26,234 nucleotides of DNA from contig JAEWMB010000030.1 of assembly GCA_023457255.1 (NCBI GenBank), positions 1-26,234 of the forward strand, given 5' to 3'. Within the stretch, counting starts at the first letter, position 1. Each line of letters opens with the position of its first letter. The position numbers and the translations under genes are program-made. The notes under the pieces were generated by a model. That model searched no databases, was not told the DNA's origin, and saw only the letters and a program-made list of their open reading frames with translations. The DNA comes from Bacillota bacterium (GTDB lineage Bacteria > Bacillota > Clostridia > Lachnospirales > Lachnospiraceae). This document shows, in pieces, positions 14,572 through 22,361 of this stretch.

Positions 14572-15582
14572 CTAGAATTTATTAGCATCGGCGCTTTCCT
14601 GAATTGCCACCGCAACAGCCACCGTAGCACCAACCATTGGGTTGTTACCCATTCCGATAAGACCCATCATTTCGACATGAGCAGGTACGGAAGAAGACCC
14701 AGCGAACTGAGCATCACTATGCATTCTACCCATAGTATCTGTCATACCATAAGAAGCTGGACCAGCAGCCATGTTATCTGGGTGAAGAGTTCTGCCAGTA
14801 CCGCCACCGGAAGCTACAGAGAAGTACTTCTTGCCTTGCTCAAGACATTCTTTCTTGTAGGTACCTGCAACTGGATGCTGGAAGCGGGTAGGGTTTGTTG
14901 AGTTACCGGTGATGGAAACATCAACGCCTTCTTTGTGCATGATTGCAACACCTTCAGTAACGTCGTTAGCACCGTAGCAGTTAACAGCGGCACGAGGTCC
15001 CTTGGAATAGGATTTACGGAATAATTCCTTTACTTCTCCAGAGTAGTAATCCATTTGAGTCTCAACAAATGTAAAACCGTTGATACGGGAGATAATCTGG
15101 GCAGCATCTTTTCCAAGACCATTTAAGATTACACGAAGAGGATTCTTACGAACCTTATTAGCACTCATAGCAATACCAATAGCACCTTCCGCAGCCGCGA
15201 AAGACTCATGCCCTGCTAAGAAGGCAAAACATTCTGTAGACTCTTCAAGTAACATCTTGCCAAGGTTACCATGTCCTAAACCAACCTTACGCTGGTCGGC
15301 AACAGAACCTGGAATACAGAAAGCCTGAAGGCCTTCACCGATTGCAGCAGCAGCGTCAGCAGCTTTTCTGCAATCTTTCTTAATTGCAATTGCAGCACCT
15401 ACAATGTAAGCCCAGCAAGCATTTTCAAAACAAATTGGCTGGATACCTTTTACTTGCTCGTAAACATCAAGGCCGGCATCTTTTGTAATCTTCTCCGCTT
15501 CTTCAATGGAAGCAATTCCATAGCTGTTAAGCACAGCGTTAATTTTATCTATTCTTCTCTCAAATGATTCAAATAAAGCCAT
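14572..15582 (-). CDS. GGGtGRT-family protein (function unknown)
   Basis: This is a 336-residue soluble protein. It carries the family-naming motif GGGTGRT at residues 259-265 followed by LHPDN, and many other Gly-rich turns (GLGHGNLGKM, NGLGKDAAQIISRINGF, SITGNSTNPTRFQHPVAG). Several Cys (51, 56, 71, 89, 118, 202, 246) are visible. The family occurs in anaerobic Firmicutes and has no established reaction. AAGGAGG precedes the ATG by 10 nt. It lies 19 bp downstream of a NifU-like scaffold gene on the same strand, so the two are surely co-transcribed. That pairing suggests an iron-sulfur-linked role, which is inference. Length looks complete. Confidence 0.88.
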   Translation of the reverse strand: MALFESFERRIDKINAVLNSYGIASIEEAEKITKDAGLDVYEQVKGIQPICFENACWAYIVGAAIAIKKDCRKAADAAAAIGEGLQAFCIPGSVADQRKVGLGHGNLGKMLLEESTECFAFLAGHESFAAAEGAIGIAMSANKVRKNPLRVILNGLGKDAAQIISRINGFTFVETQMDYYSGEVKELFRKSYSKGPRAAVNCYGANDVTEGVAIMHKEGVDVSITGNSTNPTRFQHPVAGTYKKECLEQGKKYFSVASGGGTGRTLHPDNMAAGPASYGMTDTMGRMHSDAQFAGSSSVPAHVEMMGLIGMGNNPMVGATVAVAVAIQESADANKF

Positions 15583-15601
15583 CGCTATGTATCCTCCTTT
15601 T

Positions 15602-16294
15602 CTATTCTTCTCTTGGGTCGATAATCTTTACTGCATCTGCAACACGGCCATACTGACCTTTTGATTTTTCATATGCGGTGTTAGGATCATCACCCTTCTT
15701 AATGAAGTCTGTCATCTTACCAAGACTTACGAACTGGTAACCAATAATCTGGTTCTCTTCATCTAAAGCGATACCAGTTACATAACCTTCTGCCATCTCA
15801 AGATAACGAGGACCTTTCTTTAAAGTACCATACATAGTACCAACCTGGCTTCTTAACCCTTTTCCTAAATCTTCAAGACCAGCACCGATTGGAAGGCCGT
15901 CTTCAGAGAAGGCACTCTGAGTTCTGCCATAAGCAATTTGAAGGAATAATTCTCTCATGGCAGTATTGATAGCATCACAAACTAAGTCTGTGTTTAAAGC
16001 TTCTAATACGGTAAGTCCCGGAAGAATCTCAGTTGCCATAGCAGCGGAATGAGTCATACCGGAACATCCAATGGTCTCTACCAATGCTTCCTGAATGATA
16101 CCTTCTTTTACGTTAAGGGTTAGTTTACAAGCACCTTGCTGTGGTGCACACCAGCCTACACCGTGTGTTAAACCGGAGATATCGCTAACTTGTTTGCTCT
16201 GTACCCATTTTGCTTCTTCAGGGATTGGCGCAGCACCGTGGTGAACACCCTGTGCTACAGGACACATTTTTTCTACTTCATGTGAATAAATCAT
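15602..16294 (-). CDS. NifU-like iron-sulfur cluster scaffold protein
   Basis: This is a 230-residue soluble protein. I place the start at 16294, where AAAGGAG stands 7 nt upstream and the protein begins MIYSHEVEKMCPVAQG. A longer reading to 16351 would run through a perfect hairpin and has no better start. The block VETIGCSGMTHSAAMATEIL resembles the NifU/IscU N-terminal pattern (GCxxxxAS..), and other Cys are at 11, 49, 56 and 106 (CPVAQG, GWCAPQQGACKL). In IscU/NifU three Cys hold a nascent Fe-S cluster; which Cys do so here is not known. The C-terminal ~100 residues (GPRYLEMAEGYVTGIAL) are not part of standard NifU. It is first in a two-gene operon with the GGGtGRT gene. Confidence 0.75.
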   Translation of the reverse strand: MIYSHEVEKMCPVAQGVHHGAAPIPEEAKWVQSKQVSDISGLTHGVGWCAPQQGACKLTLNVKEGIIQEALVETIGCSGMTHSAAMATEILPGLTVLEALNTDLVCDAINTAMRELFLQIAYGRTQSAFSEDGLPIGAGLEDLGKGLRSQVGTMYGTLKKGPRYLEMAEGYVTGIALDEENQIIGYQFVSLGKMTDFIKKGDDPNTAYEKSKGQYGRVADAVKIIDPREE

Positions 16295-16330
16295 GTTGAG
16301 ACTCCTTTCAATCATATCATTATATTCATG

Positions 16331-16359
16331 ACAAAAAAGTGATGAAATCACTTTTTTGT
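16331..16359 (-). promoter_or_regulatory. Perfect hairpin in the leader of the Fe-S scaffold gene
   Basis: ACAAAAAAGTGA and TCACTTTTTTGT form a 12-bp perfect stem around a 5-nt loop, 37 nt before the minus-strand start codon. The stem ends in a T run on either strand, so it can act as an intrinsic terminator inside the leader. This suggests attenuation of the scaffold/GGGtGRT operon, or termination of antisense transcripts. It lies downstream of the only promoter candidate I saw for that operon. Confidence 0.6.
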
Positions 16360-16642
16360 AGACAACATATTGCTGATTTCTATTCTATTTTCCAAATCAT
16401 AAGATTGCGAAAAAATCAACTGACAAAAAAATAGAACAAAAATCCACTGTGTCTTTCTAAGAAAGCCATAAGATTAAGTTCCTATATAAGTGGTTATGAT
16501 GTCATCGCAATGCCTGTTATTAATTTAACAAAACATATCATTCTATCAAGGGCCGTTTTTGCTTTCTCCATATTCTCTCATAAAACGTCTAAATAGTCTA
16601 GACTTTTTTCTAAAAAGTTTTTAAAGTTTTATAGAATTCTTC

Positions 16643-16671
16643 TTTTCATTTTACTTAAATATTGCTATGAT
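16643..16671 (+). promoter_or_regulatory. Probable promoter of the methionine-cycle operon
   Basis: TTTTCA (16643-16648), a 17-base spacer and TATGAT (16666-16671) give a fair sigma-A-type promoter with a leader of about 30 nt. Because the in-frame ATG at 16667 lies inside the -10 box, it supports starting translation at 16709. Confidence 0.5.
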
Positions 16672-16708
16672 TAAGGCTAAGGAAAACATAAGGGGAGAAA
16701 TATCATAC

Positions 16709-18649
16709 ATGAAAATTCAGGAGTATTTAAAAAAACATAGACTAGTCACCGATGGTGCGATGGGTACTTATTATGCTAAGATTCGAAATGACGATTATGC
16801 AGTATGTGAAAATGCACTAATAACAGAACCGGAAACGATCAAACAAATTCATATAGAGTACTTAAAAGCAGGGGCAAAATTAATTAGAACTAATACATTT
16901 ATGGCGAATCAGCCTGCATTAAAGATTACAAAAGAAGAATTGGTATGCTTACTAAAAAGAGGGTGTGAGGTTGCAAGAGCAGCAATATCAGAGAGTAAAT
17001 GTGAAGCTTTTATAGCAGGTGATATTGGTCCGATTCCGGAATATGCCCAAGACGAAGAGCAAGATATCATAGTTCAGTACAAAGAACTTATCGATGTCTT
17101 TTTGTCACAGAATGTGGATGCCATTCTTTTTGAAACATTTCCGGAGGATCGATACTTTAATGAATTAAGTATATATATTAAGGAAAAAAGTCCTGCGACC
17201 TTTGTAATAACACAGTTTTGTCTGAATAAGAGTGGATATACAAGCAATGGAATTCGTGCAGATAAACTATTATTAAGGGCGGCAAGGCAAAAAGAGATTG
17301 ATGCGGTCGGATTTAATTGTGGGATCAGTTCCGGACATATGGTTAAGCTAATAAGTAATTTGCATCTTCCTCCGAACAAGTATTTTATTATTTCACCGAA
17401 TGCGGGATACCCGGAGCAGATGCAGAATCGGCTGGTTTACCTTGATAATGCTAATTTCTTTGCCGGTAATATGAAAAAGCTGCTGGATTTAGGGGTAGCA
17501 ATTGCCGGAGCTTGCTGCGGAACAACACCTGCTTATATTCAAGGACTTGCCAAGCTAGTTGAGGATTATCCACCGGTTGCAGTAGAGGATACTATAAATG
17601 AATCCCTGCACAACTTAGAAAATAAAAAAAAGCCGGAAGATAAAATTGGCGGCCATGAATCCGCCCCAATATCGGTTATAACAGCAGGTGATAAGACCGG
17701 AAAAATGATAGATATGGCTGATGTTGATGATTTGAATCAGGAGGATGCATTAACAAAGAATTCTACGAGCAATAATGACAAGAAGATAACGGACCTTTTT
17801 AGGCAGGGGAAAAAGGTAATCGCAGTAGAATTAGATCCTCCCTTTGATGCGGAGGATGCAAAATTTTTAGAGTGTGCAAGAAAATTATCCGGTATAAATA
17901 GTGTTGATGTAATTACCATAGCAGATTCTCCCTCAGGACGAAGCAGAATAGATTCCATTCTTATGAGTGTTAAATTAATGAATCAAACTCATAGGAAGGT
18001 AATGCCTCACCTTTGCTGCCGTGACAGAAATATGATTGCTATGAGGTCAGCCTTGCTTGGTGCACATATTAATGGGATTCGAAACTTGTTATTAGTAACC
18101 GGTGATCCTGTGCCAAGAGATGGACGTACCTTATCTTCCGGAGTTTTTGATTACAATTCCATACGCTTGATGGAATTTGTGAAAGAGATGAATTCGGAAC
18201 ATTTTACAAAGGATCCTTATGTGTATGGAGGAGCACTTAATCCCAACGGTGTAAATATTGATAAGATTGCTAAACGCATGGAAAAAAAGATGGAAGCTGG
18301 TGCCTCCTACTTTTTAACGCAGCCTATCTATAGTGATGAAAGTATTGAGCGAGTTCATAGGTTAAGAGAAAAAACCGGTGCAAAAATACTTTGTGGCATC
18401 ATGCCATTTGTAAGTTATACGAATGCCTGCTTTATAAAAAACGAATTTGCAGGAATCTTAGTTCCGGATGAGGTGGTAAATCGTTACCAAAAAGATATGC
18501 CAAGGGAAGAAGCAGAATTAGTGGGGGCAAATTTAGCCAATGAATTAGTAGAGAAACTTTGGGAGATAGCAGATGGATTTTATTTTATGCTACCGTTTAA
18601 CAGAGTAAGTTTGATGGATAAAATTAAAATAGAAAAACCACACAGATAG
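16709..18649 (+). CDS. Homocysteine S-methyltransferase / methylenetetrahydrofolate reductase fusion
   Basis: This is a 646-residue bifunctional enzyme of the YitJ type. Residues ~1-290 form the homocysteine methyltransferase barrel with the three Zn-binding Cys in GFNCG (Cys204) and GACCGTT (Cys269, Cys270). A charged linker of ~70 residues follows. Residues ~365-646 are the FAD-dependent MetF/MTHFR barrel: VIAVELDPP near its start contains the expected catalytic Glu, then ITIADSPSGRSR, LLLVTGDPVP and SYFLTQPIYS. The MetF half makes 5-methyl-THF; the other half moves a methyl group to homocysteine. The start is taken at 16709 because AAGGGGAGA precedes it. At 14 bp from the next gene and two genes before metH, it is the entry to a methionine operon. 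The linker is longer than I expect for YitJ (about 612 residues). Confidence 0.92.
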   Translation: MKIQEYLKKHRLVTDGAMGTYYAKIRNDDYAVCENALITEPETIKQIHIEYLKAGAKLIRTNTFMANQPALKITKEELVCLLKRGCEVARAAISESKCEAFIAGDIGPIPEYAQDEEQDIIVQYKELIDVFLSQNVDAILFETFPEDRYFNELSIYIKEKSPATFVITQFCLNKSGYTSNGIRADKLLLRAARQKEIDAVGFNCGISSGHMVKLISNLHLPPNKYFIISPNAGYPEQMQNRLVYLDNANFFAGNMKKLLDLGVAIAGACCGTTPAYIQGLAKLVEDYPPVAVEDTINESLHNLENKKKPEDKIGGHESAPISVITAGDKTGKMIDMADVDDLNQEDALTKNSTSNNDKKITDLFRQGKKVIAVELDPPFDAEDAKFLECARKLSGINSVDVITIADSPSGRSRIDSILMSVKLMNQTHRKVMPHLCCRDRNMIAMRSALLGAHINGIRNLLLVTGDPVPRDGRTLSSGVFDYNSIRLMEFVKEMNSEHFTKDPYVYGGALNPNGVNIDKIAKRMEKKMEAGASYFLTQPIYSDESIERVHRLREKTGAKILCGIMPFVSYTNACFIKNEFAGILVPDEVVNRYQKDMPREEAELVGANLANELVEKLWEIADGFYFMLPFNRVSLMDKIKIEKPHR

Positions 18650-18663
18650 CGAGGTGCTGCAAG

Positions 18664-19764
18664 ATGGCGATAAAAGTGGAACGGCCGAGTGCAAAGAAAG
18701 GCCAGCGTGCAATTGTAATCAGCGACATCCATGCGAATTTAAAGGCTTTTTTGGAGTTATTAAAAAAGGTAAACTTTACGGAACAGGATATCCTTATTCT
18801 ACTAGGCGATATGGTAGAAAAAGGTGAGAGCAGTTTAGCTATGCTTCGTTATGTAATGGAGCTTAAGAAAACACATACTGTGTATGCTGTCTGCGGCAAC
18901 TGTGATGCGATTGTCATGGAGATACAAAAGGATACAAAAAATGAGGAATTATTAAAATATATCTTACTGAGAAAGCAAACCTTAGTTGGTGAAATGTGCA
19001 GGGAGGCAGGAATCGAATTGAGCCGTGGTACTGACATGGGCAAGATAAAAAAGGTATTGCGGGAAGTTTATAAGAAGGAAATCAGCTTTATCTGTGAACT
19101 GCCTCACATAATAGAACTGGGTCAATATGTATTTGCACATGCGGCAGTTTATCCAAATCGCATGGATGAGATGAAACCTTCTCAAGCTATGAAGGCAGAT
19201 GATTTTATGAATCAGGGTTATCATTTTGATAAATACCATGTAGTTGGTCATTGGCCGACATCTCTTTACTGCAAAGAGATTCCCGACTGCAATCCAAGAA
19301 TAGATAAAGAAAATAAGATTATCAGCATTGACGGTGGTAATGTGTTAAAACGGGATGGACAATTAAATGCCTTAATCATACCAGACCTAGAAAAGGAAGA
19401 AATAAGCTTTACATACGTAGATCAGCTTAGAAAAGCCAAAGTATTAAATACTCAGGAAGCAGGCGAAAAATCATGCAGTATTCCTTGGACAGACAGCCTT
19501 ATTCAGTTGTTACGTACCGAGAAAGACTTTACGTACTGTGAACACATATCTTCGGGTTATAAAATGTGGATTCCAAATTCCTTTTTATGTGAAGAACGGG
19601 ATGGATGGCATACCGAAGATATCTCGGATTATCAGATTCCTCTTACCTTTGGAGATATCGTTTCTGTTACGGAGGAAACAAGCCGCGGATATTTGGTTAA
19701 GAAAAATGGAGTTATCGGCTGGTATTATGGTATGCTTGAATTTTTACCTGAGGGCGAAGAGTGA
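18664..19764 (+). CDS. Calcineurin-like metallophosphoesterase with SH3-like C-terminal extension
   Basis: This is a 366-residue soluble phosphoesterase. The metal site is complete: SDIHAN (Asp21, His23), GDMVEKG (Asp49), GNCD (Asn79, Asp81), AHAAV (His159) and GHWPTS (His196). GNCD in place of GNHE resembles the YfcE/MJ0936 branch, while GHWPTS resembles the ApaH/PrpE branch, so substrate (phosphoprotein, dinucleotide or phosphodiester) is open. From ~250 on there is no phosphoesterase homology. Residues ~290-366 (YCEHISSGYKMWIPNSF, FGDIVSVTEETSRGYLVKK) look like an SH3-type barrel, perhaps for binding or regulation. It starts 14 bp after the fusion gene with GCGAGG upstream and is co-transcribed with methionine genes. 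A role in that pathway is not known. Confidence 0.8.
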   Translation: MAIKVERPSAKKGQRAIVISDIHANLKAFLELLKKVNFTEQDILILLGDMVEKGESSLAMLRYVMELKKTHTVYAVCGNCDAIVMEIQKDTKNEELLKYILLRKQTLVGEMCREAGIELSRGTDMGKIKKVLREVYKKEISFICELPHIIELGQYVFAHAAVYPNRMDEMKPSQAMKADDFMNQGYHFDKYHVVGHWPTSLYCKEIPDCNPRIDKENKIISIDGGNVLKRDGQLNALIIPDLEKEEISFTYVDQLRKAKVLNTQEAGEKSCSIPWTDSLIQLLRTEKDFTYCEHISSGYKMWIPNSFLCEERDGWHTEDISDYQIPLTFGDIVSVTEETSRGYLVKKNGVIGWYYGMLEFLPEGEE

Positions 19765-19866
19765 AAAGAGATTATTTACAAAGTTTAGTATTAAAGAAAT
19801 TTGCGGTAAACTTAGTTTAGAATAGGGAAATTGACGGTTACACTGTGTATAGAAAGGTTGAGATGC

Positions 19867-22350
19867 ATGACTAAAAATGAATTCAAATCGCTGATAGAAC
19901 AAAAAATCGTAATCCTTGATGGGGCAACTGGAAGTAATCTGCAAAATACCGGTATGCCCTCCGGTATATGTCCTGAAACGTGGATTTTAGATAACAAGGA
20001 GATTTTGATAACCTTACAGAAAGAATATCTAATTGCTGGTACTGATATACTGTATGCACCGACATTTACGAGTAACCGAATAAAACTTGCGGAATATGAT
20101 TTAGAGCATAGGATAGAAGAAATCAATCACTCTTTAGTAGAATTATCAAAGGAGGCAATTCATCGCTATCGTTTGGAAACAGGAGAGTCTCGTACTGTTT
20201 TGATAGCAGGTGACTTAACAATGACCGGAGAGCAGCTTTTTCCACTTGGTAAGATGGGCTTTGAAGAATTAATTAATATCTATAAGGAACAGATTGGGCA
20301 TCTTGTCGCTGCCGGAGTTGATTTGCTAGCGGTAGAAACAATGCTAAGCTTACAAGAATGCCGAGCAGCCTTGATTGCAGCGAAGGAAACCTGTGATTTA
20401 CCGGTCATGGTGACGTTAACCTTTGGTGAGGATAATCGTACTCTTTATGGAACCAATCCTAAGACAGCAATCATTGTCCTTCAAAGCTTGGGAGCAGATG
20501 CGGTTGGTGTTAATTGTTCAAGCGGACCGGAGAAAATGAGTGAAGTAATAGAGCAAATGATTCCGGTAGCTAACGTTCCCCTTATTGCAAAACCCAATGC
20601 CGGACTTCCGAAACTTGTGGAAGATAAGACCGTATTTTCTATGCAGCCGCAAGAGTTTACAGAAAGCTGTAAGATATTTCTGGAACAAGGTGTATCTATT
20701 CTTGGAGGATGCTGCGGAACAACGCCTCAGCATATGAAGTTACTAAGTGAATTAGCAAAATCCTATAAAACACCCGAAATTCATAAAAAATCCCTTCGTG
20801 TATTGACAACGGAGAGAAGATCATTAGAGTTTTCTTTGGAAGATCGTTTTTTGATTGTTGGGGAGCGAATCAATCCTACCGGAAAGAAATCCCTTCAGGC
20901 ACAGCTTCGGGAAGGAGCACTCGATTTAGTCAGTGAAATGGCGTCAGAGCAAGAGGAGCTTGGGGCAGATATCTTAGATATCAATATGGGAATGAACGGC
21001 ATTGACGAAAAAGAGATGATGCTTAAGGTAATTGAGGAAGTACTTCAAGTTACGAACCTGCCCCTTAGCATTGATTCCAGTCATGTTGCTGTTATTGAGG
21101 CGGCTCTTCGAAGATATCCCGGGCGTGCGTTAATTAATTCTATATCCTTAGAAAAAGAAAAATTTGAAAAGCTTCTTCCGATTGCAAAAAAATATGGAGC
21201 TATGTTTATACTTTTACCTTTATCGGATGCCGGATTGCCGAAAGACCTTGAGGAAAAGAAACAAATTATTAAAACCATTGTAACTGCTGCAAAAGAGATT
21301 GGACTAGCGGAGGAGGATATTATAGTAGATGGATTGGTTAATACAATTGGAGCGAATAAAGAAGCGTCGCTTCAGACCATGGAAACAATCCGTTATTGTA
21401 AAGAAGAACTTTCTCTTGCTACGATAGTCGGGCTTTCTAATATTTCTTTTGGCTTACCGGAACGCCAGTTTGTAAACGCAACATTCTTATCCTTTGCAAT
21501 CCAAGCCGGCTTAACCATGGCGATTGCAAATCCAAGTCAAGACCTTCTTATGAACACTGCTTATGCAGCAGATTTGCTGCGAAATAAAGAAGGTTCTGAT
21601 CTTCGCTATATCGAACGTGTCACAGCGCATCCTATGACAATTGGGGAAGGAACAGCAAAAAAGACAGCAGAGAAAAGTGGAGCAGATCATCCGATAAACA
21701 TAAATGAAAATTCTGATTTAAAACTAAACTCATCAATTTACGAGGCAGTAATAAAAGGAAATAAAAGAAAAATTTTATCTCTTGTTGAAGAGGAGGTTAA
21801 TAATCAAACCTTAGCTGCCGAAATACTTGACACAATGTTAATTCCTGCGATAAATCGGGTTGGGCAGTATTTTGACAGCGGAAAATACTATCTGCCTCAG
21901 TTGATTGCATCCGCAGAAACTATGAAGACTGCCATTGATTATTTAGAACCTATGTTAAAAAAAGATTCTTCTGCAGAAAAGGCAGGAACTATCGTGATTG
22001 CAACGGTTGCGGGGGACATTCATGACATCGGGAAAAATCTTGTAGCACTAATGCTTAAGAACTATGGATTTACTGTAATTGATTTAGGAAAGGATGTTCC
22101 ATCAGAAAAAATTATAGAAACTGCAAAGGAAGTTAATGCAGATATCATAGCTCTTTCTGCACTGATGACCACAACGATGCTGGAAATGAAAAAAGTAGTA
22201 CTCTTAAGAAATAATGCTTCCTTAAGTGCGAAAGTCATTATTGGCGGTGCCGTAATTACACAGGATTATTGTGACGAAATTGGCGCGGACGGTTATTCCA
22301 AGGATGCCCAAGAGGCTGTCACCTTAGTTAAAAGATTACTATATATTTAG
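19867..22350 (+). CDS. metH: Cobalamin-dependent methionine synthase, short form without reactivation domain
   Basis: This is a 827-residue enzyme that moves a methyl group from 5-methyl-THF to homocysteine through cobalamin. Domains in order: homocysteine barrel (~1-300) with Zn ligands in GVNCSSG (Cys217) and GGCCGTTP (Cys282, Cys283); pterin barrel (~325-590) with VGERINPTGKKSL and DINMG; helical cap (~620-700); and B12-binding Rossmann domain (~705-827) with GDIHDIGKN, where His719 is the cobalt ligand. E. coli MetH has about 1,227 residues; the C-terminal SAM-binding reactivation domain is absent, as in many clostridia, where a separate protein supplies it. The start at 19867 is preferred because AAAGG lies 9 nt before it. 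The upstream neighbour supplies methyl-THF. Confidence 0.95.
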   Translation: MTKNEFKSLIEQKIVILDGATGSNLQNTGMPSGICPETWILDNKEILITLQKEYLIAGTDILYAPTFTSNRIKLAEYDLEHRIEEINHSLVELSKEAIHRYRLETGESRTVLIAGDLTMTGEQLFPLGKMGFEELINIYKEQIGHLVAAGVDLLAVETMLSLQECRAALIAAKETCDLPVMVTLTFGEDNRTLYGTNPKTAIIVLQSLGADAVGVNCSSGPEKMSEVIEQMIPVANVPLIAKPNAGLPKLVEDKTVFSMQPQEFTESCKIFLEQGVSILGGCCGTTPQHMKLLSELAKSYKTPEIHKKSLRVLTTERRSLEFSLEDRFLIVGERINPTGKKSLQAQLREGALDLVSEMASEQEELGADILDINMGMNGIDEKEMMLKVIEEVLQVTNLPLSIDSSHVAVIEAALRRYPGRALINSISLEKEKFEKLLPIAKKYGAMFILLPLSDAGLPKDLEEKKQIIKTIVTAAKEIGLAEEDIIVDGLVNTIGANKEASLQTMETIRYCKEELSLATIVGLSNISFGLPERQFVNATFLSFAIQAGLTMAIANPSQDLLMNTAYAADLLRNKEGSDLRYIERVTAHPMTIGEGTAKKTAEKSGADHPININENSDLKLNSSIYEAVIKGNKRKILSLVEEEVNNQTLAAEILDTMLIPAINRVGQYFDSGKYYLPQLIASAETMKTAIDYLEPMLKKDSSAEKAGTIVIATVAGDIHDIGKNLVALMLKNYGFTVIDLGKDVPSEKIIETAKEVNADIIALSALMTTTMLEMKKVVLLRNNASLSAKVIIGGAVITQDYCDEIGADGYSKDAQEAVTLVKRLLYI

Positions 22351-22361
22351 CGGGAGGATAC

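Larger units (their letters stand above)
16295..16708. other. Divergent control region between the Fe-S pair and the methionine operon
   Basis: About 410 bases separate two divergent operons. Near the minus-strand gene is the hairpin at 16331-16359. A poor minus-strand promoter candidate is TTGTCA/TATGAT (16421-16426 and 16396-16401, 19-base spacer). Near the plus-strand gene is a better candidate at 16643-16671. I looked for S-box, T-box and cobalamin leader elements and found none. Homopolymer runs and AT-rich spacers make up the rest. Confidence 0.5.

Noticed and set aside
14551..14901. Plus-strand 116-codon frame over the GGGtGRT gene
   Set aside because: It lies antisense to a well-supported conserved gene, has no ribosome site, and its sequence resembles no protein.
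16295..16351. Longer N-terminus for the NifU-like protein
   Set aside because: The extra residues are encoded across a perfect hairpin, and the strong AAAGGAG site fits the internal ATG at 16294.
16667..16708. Upstream ATG for the methyltransferase/MTHFR fusion
   Set aside because: The ATG falls inside the likely -10 box and has no ribosome site; AAGGGGAGA fits the start at 16709.
16295..16708. Possible SAM (S-box), T-box or cobalamin riboswitch ahead of the methionine operon
   Set aside because: None of the conserved cores I looked for was found by eye. A covariance-model search would decide.
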